The notes under the pieces were generated by a model that was not told the origin of the DNA, searched no databases, and was given only the letters and a program-made list of their open reading frames with translations. 64,000 bases of DNA from NCBI RefSeq assembly GCF_026210795.1, contig NC_089445.1, positions 4,278,001 to 4,342,000 on the forward strand, written 5' to 3'. This stretch comes from Rhizophagus irregularis. Lineage: Eukaryota > Glomeromycota > Glomeromycetes > Glomerales > Glomeraceae. Positions 13,088 through 23,899 of the stretch are shown here, one piece after another; position 1 is the stretch's first letter, and each line of letters begins with the position of its first letter. Both the position numbers and the translations under genes were made by a program.

Positions 13088-13739
13088 TTATTTTATTTAC
13101 GTGAATAACCGACCATATATTACAATAGAAATTCCATCTTGTTGACATATCTTTATAATTTTCGCACGAGTCATTGCAAAAATTATTTTTCTTTTTTTAT
13201 TATTATTATCTTTTCTTGATTTATTATCTTACAATAATTCCTTACCCTAATCATATATACATATACCCTTCTCTAACCCCAAATCCTTTGCCTAATACTT
13301 TACCTTCTTTAATCTCGCTGTGATCGGTGGTTGTGGACTTGTGATAAAATTGTTAAACGAATTAGATTAATTTTTTTTCATGATAAGCATGTTCTTAATA
13401 AATTTTTGTGTTATAACGCATTAAATTAAACCTTTTTTATTTCTTTTTGTATTTTTTTTTTCAAAAATTAATAATTAAAGTGTCATATGCTTTAACAAAT
13501 AAAAAAGAATATCAAATTTGGTTGAGTATTAACTTAATATCGTTGAAACTTGAAATATAGAGAAAATATTTTTCCGATTGCTTTTTGCCAACATTGTAAT
13601 CGTAAAAGACCATTAAACAATGACTTCATAATCAATATTATTCAAAAAATCAAAAGTATAGAAATAATAGAAATAAATTCTTTAAAAATTTATAACCAAA
13701 TTGAAATATAATAAGATATGAAATGTGATTAACGCATAT
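13088..13739. other. intergenic spacer between convergent genes
   Basis: Spacer between the 3' ends of the Argonaute (+) and methyltransferase (-) genes. AT-rich, with no gene recognised. Confidence 0.5.
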
Positions 13740-15059
13740 TTAAATGTTAAGATCTTTTCGGGCCCAAAATCTACAAATAGTGAGCATTGGTCTAGTATTT
13801 CGTAATTCCTTTTTAAGCTTCGTAAACTTCTTCATGTATTCCTCCTTAGTAACACCTTGATATTCTGTTATTTCTTCAATTGCAATGTCTGAAGTAATAA
13901 AAGTCGTTAATATGTCTAAGATGGTTGATCCAATTTTACCACCATTAGGACCTATAATGAAAGTTCTTTTATCTTTGTTAACTTGTGAAATATTTCGTTG
14001 AGAACTCATCAATTCGTCAAGGTTAGAAGTTAAACTTGTATCAACCCCACGTTCTAAACATATTTTCGCATCTACAATTTAAAAATATACACACACATAT
14101 ATATGTTAACGTAATGATAAAAATATCAAATTTAAAATTAAAATGAGAAAATTTATTTACGAGTGCGATACAATTCGCTCATTACGGGACCATTCTTTTC
14201 GGGTGAAATGTATTCAACCAATTCAATAAAACTGCCTGGCTTTGTCACTCTATAAAATACATTTCTTTTTTAAAAAACTTTTTTTTTTTTTACAAAGGAG
14301 AAAAATCAAAAAATTCATTTTATATACCTAACGAGTTCTGAAATCACAAAATCCCACTGAATTGCTTTGATAATAAGACCCATAACCTCTTGATGTACGA
14401 AATCAAATTCGTCATCAGGAAATGGTAGCCCATTGAATATATCTGCTTCAACGAACTCTAAATTTTCCGGAATCGCCTATTAATAATACGATAAACATAT
14501 ATTAATTACTTATATTACTTTCTTTACTTTCTTTATATTTTTACGTATTACTTACTTCACTTGGATATACAGATTTTATGTCGATTCCAAAGAAATTTGA
14601 ATCCTCATACTTATTCGCTAGATCTATCAACCATGCACCTGGCCCACATCTTAAAAATATATAATATAAAAATTTAAGGAATTTGTAAAGCACAACGACT
14701 TATATATTATGATTTGAAAATAAATATGCAGAAGAACTACGCCCTTATTACCATTTAACTCACCCAACATCTAACACTTTACATCCTCCTTCAATTAATT
14801 TTTTTTCAATCGGCGCAGAAAAACTACTTTGAAACATATGTCTCCTAAAAAAATGGTTAAAATACTGTCTATCAATATCGTCATAGCAATGATTTGACAA
14901 ATGATAAGTAGTCTTTGGATTTCTTAAGTTTCCTTCTAAGTTTAGTAGTTCATATTGTTCGAGTATTTCGGGTTGTTGAGATTCATTTGGTTTCGGAGTA
15001 CGCTTTTTATAGAAACATGATAATACTTTACTTTTAAGGGATGATTTTGTATTGCCCAT
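13740..15059 (-). CDS. class I SAM-dependent methyltransferase
   Basis: Five exons on the minus strand (15059-14764, 14649-14556, 14476-14328, 14249-14161, 14071-13740) give 319 residues with matching phases. Motif I, which binds S-adenosylmethionine, is split by intron 1 and reads KVLDVGCGPGAWLIDLA, followed by FFGIDI. The motif II/III region is FVEADIFNGLPFPDDEFDFVH, read across several pieces, and post-motif III is VRVTKPGSFIELVEY. The N-terminus, MGNTKSSLKSKVLSCF, starts with a glycine-serine context that could be N-myristoylated (inference). The substrate is unknown; similar fungal proteins are simply annotated as methyltransferases. Confidence 0.88.
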
Positions 15060-16052
15060 AGTTTATAATAAAATTAATATAAAAAGATTGTGAATTAGAG
15101 TCACTGAAGCATTGTTTAAATAATAATTGTTGAGAAAACCGGTGACTCGGCAAATCATTGTATAATCTGATATGGTTAATCCATCAATATGCAATAAGTT
15201 TACACAAAAATTATTGGCATTACGGTTTCATTGCTTTCATTTATTAATAAAAATGATGAGATTAAAATATCTAATAACTATAATATAAAATTATTTTTAG
15301 CATTTTTTCATCTACTATAATTGGCTGAATTTGATAAATTCGTAATGTAAAAAATAGTAAGTACCCGCCCCTTCTCTGAGCCTTCCTTCTATAGTTATTG
15401 TATAAGCTACAGAGGCCCGATAGGCATTTCAGAATGTGTTCTACTAAGTAGGGAGCAGTAGGGCTGGGCAGGCAGGCTCCGGTAGTACTCCGCCCAGCTC
15501 GAGCCAGCCGAGCCGAGCCGCGGATCGCAATCAATTGAGCTCGGCTCGTTCGAGCCGAGCTTCAATGCAGTTTGTTCAAGCTGGCTCACGAGCTATGAAA
15601 TTAAGCATAAATGATATTTGCGCATGTGATCATCAGCTGATCATTTCGCAAATTCTATATTTAAAATCTAAAAGATCGTCCGGTTCGAGCGGAGCTTTAG
15701 GCTCCAGCTAGCGAACTTCACTATTTTGAAACAACTAAATAAATCTTATAATGTAAAATTTTTTTAAGATGTAAACGTGTAACTGTTATGTTCATATAGT
15801 AGTATATCCAGAGAAGCAGGTTAAGATCGTCAAATGGAGAATACTAAATCATACCTAAAACACATTAAAGCAACTATACCGTAACAAATACACATGAACA
15901 TACCGTAACCAAACAAATAACACTAAACTTTAACCGGTATGCTTTTTCTATTTACCGTTCTTACCGTACCTGTTTATCTGGATGTACTGTATATATTATT
16001 TAAATACAACTAAACTTACAGATACGGTACGAAGTCATCTAATAAAATATAA
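15060..16052. other. intergenic stretch with GC-rich inverted island
   Basis: No gene recognised. From 15400 to 15740 the base composition jumps to GC-rich with many GAGCCGAGCC words, then returns to AT-rich. From about 15870 to 16030 the word TACCGTA recurs. Confidence 0.5.
15490..15700. repeat. GAGCC/GGCTC-rich palindromic island
   Basis: At 15539-15560 GCTCGGCTCG and CGAGCCGAGC form ten-base arms around TT, and the pairing extends a few bases further. Further GAGCC words lie on both sides. In an AT-rich genome this island is probably part of a repeat family, but the ends could not be defined. Confidence 0.45.
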
Positions 16053-16472
16053 CCCTATAAAAAATTTTATCCGTTATTTCTGTAAAAACTGAGCCTTTCA
16101 CGGATCCATTCACGGAAAATGTAAATAAATACTTGTTATTCCATGGGGATCAATGAATAACTGAAATATTCACCGATGCCTTGGGGGCCCCCGAAAGGGA
16201 GGGGAGCATCGGTGTATATGGAGTATTTATTAGATACCCATGGAATAACAGGTTTATCTCATTGTGTATGGCGTATACACCGATGGATTTTATACTTTTT
16301 TATACTTTTTTTATACCGGTAGAATAATTTACAAAAAAATCCATCGGTGTATACATAATACCGATGGGATAATTCGATAAATTCCGCGATATAAGGTTAT
16401 TAATTCCGGGAATATGAGCCTTTTACGGAAAAAAGATGGAATATAAAAAACGGATTGACTTTATTTACAGGG
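16053..16472. mobile_element. CCCTATAA family A MITE (copy 1) carrying a nested insertion
   Basis: The ends are CCCTATAAAAAATTTTATCC and TTTACAGGG. The flanks show TAA on both sides, a possible 3-bp target duplication. Compared with the copies at 34966, 48868 and 61210, this copy is interrupted at about 16129-16369. The interrupting DNA has its own inverted repeats, around TTATTCCATGGG and around TATACACCGATGGATTTT. It is therefore an element inside an element. Confidence 0.75.
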
Positions 16473-16601
16473 TAATACTTATAATATTTTTTTCCTTTTT
16501 ATTTAGTTTTTAAAATTACCATTAAAAGGCTAAAAATTTTTTGATAAAATTAGTATTCATTTTGTCTATAATCATATCCAAAGGTTATTTATGTGATATT
16601 G

Positions 16602-18072
16602 CCCTATAAGAAATATGTATACGGAAAGGATACGTTTTGTATACATTTTATGTACGTTTCTATAGATTCCGTATACAAATTCCGTATATTTAATAAGCAA
16701 TTCATTTTTGAACATTTTTTGAAAAAACTAATGTATACGGAAAAAATTAATCATACGGAATGTATACGGAATTTTTAAACTTACAAAAATCTCGTATCAT
16801 AACACGAGATCACGTGATTGTTTATTGTTTTGTTATGATACGTTTTTTGTTTTTATATAAACCCTTACTTTGATGAGTTTGATCTTCCGATCTTCCTTTC
16901 TGTCTTTCCTTTTCTTCTCTTTTCTCTTGTCTTATTTTTGTTATTTTTTCTAAATTTTTCTTCTTTTTTCGTCACCCCCCCTTTTAAAAAAAAATTTTTT
17001 TTCGTCACTCCTTAAAAAAAAAAAATTTTTTTGATTTTATTCTTTTATTCCCACTCTTCTAAAAATTTTCTTCTTTCTATTTCTATTTCCTATTTATAAA
17101 AAATTTTTTATTTTTCTAACTTTGACGTCCTCCCTTTAAAAAAAAAATTTTTCTTAACTCTCCTAACTTCGTTACCCTCTTTTTAAAAAAATATTTTTTT
17201 TTGATTTATTCTTTATTCCCCTTTCTTTTTTATTTATATTTATCCCTTTTTTTATTTCATAGGCCAGCAGATTTTTTTTTGTGAGAAGATTCAGTTTTTT
17301 TGTAGATCAGTTTGGGAGTCCTTTCCTTTTTGTAGGATTGTTCAGGATTTTTTTCTTTTTTTAGGTCAGTTCAAATTTTCTTTTTTTTTTTTTTTGTAAG
17401 TTGGGTTCAGATTCTTTTCTTTTTGTAGGTTGTTTCAGTTTTGTTGCTTCAGAGTCTTCTTTTTTTGTAGGTCAGTTTTGGATTTATTTTGTTGTTTTGG
17501 TTTCTTTTTCATCAGATGCTTCATAATTCTTTTCATTTATGTAGGTCAGACATTCTGGAGTTCTCTTTCTTTTTTTGTAGGAATACTGACCTTTGGTGAC
17601 TTGGACGATTGCAGATACTATATGAAGGGGGGTTTTGTTTCCAATTAAGTTAGACGTTCTTTTTTGTTTTTTTTAGGTTGTTTTACTCCAAATGAACCTG
17701 AACTTATAGATAATTTTGGTTGCAATAGGTGTAATAAGAAGGGAATTTTCATAATGTATTTGTATTTTGTTTATTTTTTATTTTTTATTTAATTTAATAA
17801 AGTAAAATTAGATTTATATAAATATAATTATAGTAAACTGTAATACTGTACAAATAGTAAATTCAGTGACCATAATCGTATAAATTTCGTGATAAAATCA
17901 GTGATCAAATCATGTAAATTCCATATGAATTCCGTGCAAATTCCGTATCCAAACCATATTTTTAGTGATACGGAATTGTGCATTTTTCCGTATCCTATTA
18001 TGATACGTTATTTCTAAGGAAAAAAAATCGTATAAAAACTTTATAAAAAACGTATCCAATTTTTTTATAGGG
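16602..18072. mobile_element. 1.47-kb non-autonomous element with CCCTATAA ends
   Basis: The left end reads CCCTATAAGAAATATG, then GGATACGTTTTG. The right end is the inverse (CAAAACGTATCC-like, then TTTTTATAGGG). TTG flanks both ends, a possible 3-bp target duplication. The interior has no protein-coding frame. It holds a TATATAAA box near 16853, a long T/C-rich tract and a run of polypyrimidine-TAGGTCAG repeats (17270-17700). It probably belongs to the same terminal-repeat family as the small CCCTATAA MITEs. Confidence 0.6.
17270..17700. repeat. imperfect tandem array of T-tract plus TAGGTCAGTT
   Basis: At least seven imperfect units, each a T-rich tract of 10-25 nt followed by GTAGGTCAG or GTAGGTTG and about 15 nt of mixed sequence. 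Each unit contains an AG directly followed by GT or GA after a polypyrimidine tract, so it resembles a row of splice acceptors. Confidence 0.55.
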
Positions 18073-20190
18073 TTGTAATTCCTATGGTATTTCGGTACGA
18101 TTTGCAATTGGCATCGTACCCATCGTACATGTACATAATTAATCTTACTTATTATATCATATCGTACCATACTACTTTACTATATATCGTAATTGGACGT
18201 CATATAAAAAAATCGTACTGTACTGACTCTATAATATATAGTATATATATATAGGACAAGTACGGTACTTCGGTAGGAAATTTGATTAACCGTAAAGCGT
18301 ACGAGATTTTTAGAAATGGAAACACGGAGGGAAGTGATGAAAAAATCACGTAAATTTTCGGGATATTTTTTTATCAAGCTGCGCCAATGATCTTTATTAT
18401 AAGAACCAATAATGTTACAAAGTTATAAACGAGCTGTTAAGTGTAGAAAAGTTGTTTTGATGAATTTCGTATTATATTGAGATGTAAGTTGTCAATTACA
18501 TAAAACAACATGGCAGAACTAGAAGTCTACTTTGATCTTAATGTTAGTATGGTCAGACGTTGGATTATAAAGCAAGCGTGGATTAGACAACCGAGAAAAA
18601 TGGCAAAAGAAAGAAATTGGTAATAAGTGACGAAAGTAATATTATTTCAACTATAATTACATTTATTATATTATATGTCTGGTTAAATTTTTACAAGGGA
18701 TTTTCAATAAATTTTACAGTGTGCTTATTTTATGCTTTTTCGGAATGTGCTTATTTTCGGTAAAATGCGGTATTCTGCCAGTTTGACTTATGTAAAAACT
18801 AAAGCAATGTTGAGTTTTTCTTCCATCTGTTCTAAATTATGTACGTATCATTTGAGATCCTGTATAAGCCTATGAACGATAAATTATTTTATAGGATAAA
18901 AATTACAAACATACGTACTGTAATTTTTGAAATTTCCATATTACGTTTGTTTACACGTGATAATCTGCAAATTTTTAAGAACGATCCAGTAACATTCAAA
19001 AAAAAAAAATTCCGCAAAAACGGAGTTGTAAAATTTGAATACTAGATACATTAATAATTAATTCAAGTAATTATTTTAATAGATACAACAAGAATTCTAA
19101 CATTAATTATTATTTTCCAAAATACTTATATTTATAAAGCAGGAAACGAATTTAGCATACAGAAGTTGTATAGGATCATAAGAATTCCTATAATTATGGA
19201 TTTTGAATTTGTAAGTTGCAAAAATTAAAATTTTCCAACTAGAAGAGATCAAAAGAAAAAATTTTTAAGTGTTTACTTTATATTTATAATAAATTGAATC
19301 ATTTTATGGTCAAAATATTTCAAGCTTTTAACAACTGAAGCTTTAGGAGTTGCAAAATTATTGACGAAGTTTTTTTCAAATTCAAAGATTTCGTATTTAC
19401 AGTATACCATATTTTTTTTTACGAAGTAATTTTCTTTGATGAATGCTTTTCACTTTTATAAAATTTTTTGTGTATATATCGCATCCCAGAATGTTACATA
19501 ATTAATTTCCTAATGTCAGCCACCTTTCCAATCGATTAATGAAGTGCGGATGAAAAGAGTTCAGCAAAGTCGTTCGTCAAAATTATTTAGCCGTTAAAAT
19601 TATTGAAATACTTTCATTTAATTGCACTTCTATGTTTTATCATAAAATTCCTTTTTTGCTACCCCAAATATTCTTTGTATATTTTCAATCGGCGAAATGC
19701 ACAATCGCTATAATGTGATAGGTTAAATAAATGGTAAATAGTGGACAAAAATCACATAAAATAATATCATAATGTGAAATTTAATTTTAAAACAAATAAA
19801 TGTATCTATCAATTTGAGGACCAATGCCAAATTTTAAATTTGCGATAGATAAGACTTTTCCTTCTTCCAATTTTGGTACATAGCATGGTTTTTCTTCGTC
19901 AAGAGGGTAAAACACTGTAATATATTAAATATTTGGGTAGACTATATTCCGAAATATAAAGAATTGTTGAGAAAAAATAATTTTTTGGATTTCCCATACG
20001 ACAAAAAAAAAAATCCTTACTGTTTACAAAGAAGCGAAACGAGCAATTAAAAAAACATCTTTGTTAAAAATTATATATAGTGGTCATAAATTTGCCAATG
20101 TTAAAATCTTGTATTTGATAAAAAAATCTCTACATAATACATAATCTGCTGAAAATTCTAAACAAATAAAAAGAAGAAAATTTCTAAGTT
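18073..20190. other. gene-poor stretch
   Basis: Mostly AT-rich DNA with no intact gene. From 18080 to 18310 the words TCGTACC, GTACGG and ATCGTA recur in both orientations. A short open stretch at 18510-18622 is listed separately. Confidence 0.5.
18510..18622 (+). pseudogene. possible transposase helix-turn-helix fragment
   Basis: A 37-residue open stretch contains EVYFDLNVSMVRRWIIKQ, which resembles the DNA-recognition helix-turn-helix of pogo/Brinker-type transposases (family knowledge, not searched). Nothing else of such a transposase is recognisable nearby, so it would be a remnant. Confidence is low. Confidence 0.3.
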
Positions 20191-20428
20191 TACACGGGGT
20201 GTTTGTACACGGGTCATATAAATATAATTTTTAATAGACTAATTTTTTGTTTTTTAATTTGAAATTGAATGCTACCGACATTATACTCTTTTACTTTTTA
20301 TTCTTATTATATTACAGATAAATATATGTATTTTCACCTGCTTTGCAAGTTTACTTAAGACATTAAAGGAGGTTTTGAATGCCGTTTTTAATCTACTAAT
20401 ATGACCCGTGTTTAAACACCCCGTGTAC
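20191..20428. mobile_element. MITE with CACGGGGTGTTT terminal inverted repeats (family C)
   Basis: The left end is CACGGGGTGTTTGTACACGG, then GTCATAT. The right end is the inverse with about two differences. The element is about 240 bp. Part of its interior (CTGCTTTGCAAGTTTACTTA region) recurs at 53740-53805. Confidence 0.75.
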
Positions 20429-20597
20429 AAATAGAAATTGCCTAAAAAGAAATTATATACAACCTCCAAAAAATTTTATAATCAACCGAACATTGAAATT
20501 AGTATTACAAAAATGGTATAAGAAAAGATGATACGATTCTTCGAATTTTTCATATCAAATTTCTGAAAAAATACTCCTTTACGCATATTTAATTGAC

Positions 20598-21914
20598 ATG
20601 GCTGGATACACATTTTTATTTACTATTTATTTATTAGTATCTGGCAAATTTATTACTAATATTATTGCATCTCTTGCACTGATCCCCTTTCCTATTACAA
20701 TGGTAGGTTTTATTTATTTATAAATTTGCTTATCATAAATATCAATTTTTTTTTACATTCTACTTCATTTATAGTTTTACAGTAAAACAATCTTACATGG
20801 AATTTCATTTCTTGTAGTACATTCCTTTCCGACGTGTTCCTTTTTTACACGCAAAGAAACTCTTGTTTGGAATTACCATCAGAATTTTGCTTCTTTCTGA
20901 CAAATGCAGCATTCTATACATCAGGCGTACTCTTACTTATATTTTTAATTATATCCACGATATTTTATTGCTATCATCTTTGGTCAAAAAAGTAATTTAC
21001 ACCAATACTTTATATTTATATTTCACATATGTAATAAGTAGTAAAAAACTTACAAAATTTGTATAATTAATTAGGATATGGCCTATAAGACATAAATATC
21101 ATACATAAATGATAAAGAATAAGTAAGTGAATAACAATTACTAGTTCTTTTATCCACAAAATCCTAATATTTTTTTTATTTATTATTTAAGCATGAATGC
21201 TACTATATACCAAATATAATTCCCAATTTTCCATGCGAAAATCATGATTATAGGATTGTATACAATTTTTTATATATATACGGTTTGGATTATAAGCATA
21301 TTAGAAAAAAATCTACATGGTATGAGAATTATTAATTTTTTTGTCCCATTAAATATCGTAATTATATATTATGCGTATTTGATGTTGAAGGGGGTAAGTA
21401 TCAAAAATAAATTATTAACTATAAAATTTGTCATAAACTTTCTTAATAACATATTTTCTTTACTATTAGGTAAGAGATGAGAAAAAATGGATGATATACA
21501 TCGTATATTTTGGGAACATTTTTCAAGCCATCCTTTTATATTATGCAACGAAAGATATTTGCTATAGTTCTCACTCTTTGTTTTAAATATGACGCATTTT
21601 TCGATGTGTTTTGTAGTTTAACAGTAATATCCTGGATAACATTGATTTTATCCACATGGAATTCGATCAGATGTCAAAGAAATTTCGGGTTGCATCTTGG
21701 ACAATTTCGTGAGTACTGTAAATTTAATCTATTGAATACTCCTTCCCTCTTTGATAGCATCATATATTTCACTTGCTTCTCTGATATTATTGCTCTAAAA
21801 ATTATTAATAAAGACTTACCCAAATTGGGGTTCATTTTTTTATCGCATTATGCATTAATTACATTATTTATACATATATTATTGAAAATTTCTATGCAAC
21901 TCCTATATTTTTAA
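20598..21914 (+). pseudogene. multi-pass membrane protein gene, probably broken
   Basis: Pieces in order look like one polytopic membrane protein. First, MAGYTFLFTIYLLVSGKF up to a GTAGGT donor at 20703. Next, a Cys-containing loop and helix (FYTQRNSCLELPSEFC, then SGVLLLIFLIISTIFYCYHLW) ending near 20994. Next, an exon about 21243-21392 (IMIIGLYTIFYIYTVWIISI). Then after a TTAG acceptor at about 21470, VRDEKKWMIYIVYFGNIF, followed in another frame by AFFDVFCSLTVISWITLILS. No continuous frame joins the first two pieces or the last two, so at least two frame disruptions are likely. The function is unknown; it may belong to a lineage-specific family of membrane proteins. The model is partial and uncertain. 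Confidence 0.45.
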
Positions 21915-21993
21915 AAATGTAAACCATATACTCTAATTAATGAATATGTCACCTTTTCTCGAATATAAGATTCTACGGATAGAGACTGGAAAG

Positions 21994-23480
21994 TCACAAT
22001 GTTTTTTCGAGATGATATGAAAATATATTGGTCTCCAGCACTTTGTCAACTTCTTCATAATTATCAAAAAACTCTATAAATGTCGTAAAACCCAACTCTT
22101 TAGAGTCCAATAAAGCCTTGATTGCTTTCTTTCCTACTTCATGATGTAATTGCTTTCGGAGTAGTTGTGCAGTGTTAACTACACGAAAAAGAAGTTAAAA
22201 CAATAATCCAAAGCAGAATTAAATAACTCATATGAAGCAAATAATGAATACCTTCAAAGGATTGTCCGTTAAGAAAATCATCCGCCACAGTCTTTAGCTC
22301 TACAATTCGACCACAAACCAATTCGTATAATTTTTTTGCCTCTACTTCATTGATCTTGCGTTTCTCAGTTAAATATTTCATTGATTCTTCGTTGCTAAGG
22401 TCTCCAATTTCAATCACTGGATGTTTCGCACGTAACCAGCACTACGAGCTAAAATAAGAATTATGATCAGTAAGTAATACTATTTTCAAGAGCACAAAAA
22501 GTGCCAGTACTTACACTCCATTCTTCCTGAGACACTTCCTTCACTGCTGACAAATACTGTATTCTCGATGATCAGTACTCATTTTAGCATCATCTTGAAG
22601 AGTATCAAGAACTTTGGGATTTGTATTAATCAATCTGCTGATATTGTCATAAACGATGACTGGAAGTTTATTGTGCTTTGTTTTGTACACTGTGCCAGAA
22701 TTCTTGAAGGCTTCCAAGGCTCTTCTCCACTTGGGACGCCTATCAGCTTCACCTATAAAAAGAAACATTGGGATCAAAAGCTTCAGTTGTAAAGGATAAT
22801 AATGATTAACTTACCATTATCACCTAATATTTTCTTCATAAGCTGTGCCGTAAAAGAAATATGTTCCTCAAATCTAAAATTAAGAGATTTCCTAAATGCT
22901 TTGCCAAAGTGCTCTACATCTTTATCTTCAGTATCAGAAGGAATTTCAACATATATGACACCCATTCCGCCCTGTATACCCTTGTCCTTATCCTGCCCTA
23001 CTTCCCTTGATGCAATTCTGGTTAACGTAGTTTCCCGGTCCCATGTTCACCGCAGACCACATGATAAAATGATTGATTCCTATTCGGTTGAAAAATTTTT
23101 TTAAGGCGTTCTACAACTAAAGGTCGAGGAACAAGCTCATCATCTGAAATATCAATTATAGGCCGAGTTCCTTTTTCCACGGTCTTGTTAAGAAGATGGG
23201 CGTTATACTTGTTTTTACGCCAAGCGTATATTATATCTCCTGGTATAAAGATGCTAATAATAGAAATCAAAACGTACACCACAATGGGAACGAAAATAGA
23301 CTCTTCAAAAGAGGTGTGGGGGAGAAGTGAAGAGTTTATATATGATTTCGAGAAATATAAACAAAAAAAATGATGTAACGTCAAAAGTATGGATACAAAG
23401 ATAAATATAAATATATATTTTTTGCATTGTACTCGATGGTTAACGAGATGGAAGAGCTGTATGATTTTAGAGGAAGACAT
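21994..23480 (-). pseudogene. membrane-anchored P-loop NTPase (AAA/STAND-like), frameshifted
   Basis: Minus-strand order: two N-terminal membrane segments (YIFIFIFVSILLTLHHFF; SIFVPIVVYVLISIISIF), then LVPRPLVVERLKKIF, Walker A (CGEHGTGK), an EIPSDTED region, a Walker-B-like VIVYDNISRL, and a helical C-terminal region ending at a TGA at 21994. Exon borders at 22815/22751 and near 22442/22245 fit GT-AG introns. The frame is broken at least three times. One break lies directly inside Walker A, where GTGK should continue TTLTRIASREVGQ but that sequence is one nucleotide out of frame. The others lie after HREY and before LRAKHPVIEIGD. The intact protein would be an ATP-binding membrane-anchored regulator (inference); this copy is probably dead unless the assembly is in error. 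Confidence 0.7.
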
Positions 23481-23899
23481 TAGAAACGAATTTAATAATT
23501 TGAACTATGTCGAATTCAATAGAGGTTTAAGAGAGTTTCTGTGTACCTTTCTGAATACATCGGGACTAATAAGATAGACTCTTGAACTCCTGATTGCTTG
23601 TTATGACGCAGCAAATAATATAATTCCCTCAAAAAAAATAGTAAAAAAAGTAATTTATCAGTATTCAGTACGTGGGATATTTATTATTTCTTTTGTCGTA
23701 CGACTGACCGTATTTGACAAATGTGGCTTGTGTGATCTTCGTGCAACACAGATTTAGCGCAGTAAATTAGTACAATAAAAAAATTCAAATATGGTTTATA
23801 AATGATTGTTAAATGTAGCACCTTGAATTTTTTATCGCGCACGTTAAAATGCAAATGCATAGAACAATTATGCAAGTATATGTTTTAAATATAACGCAA

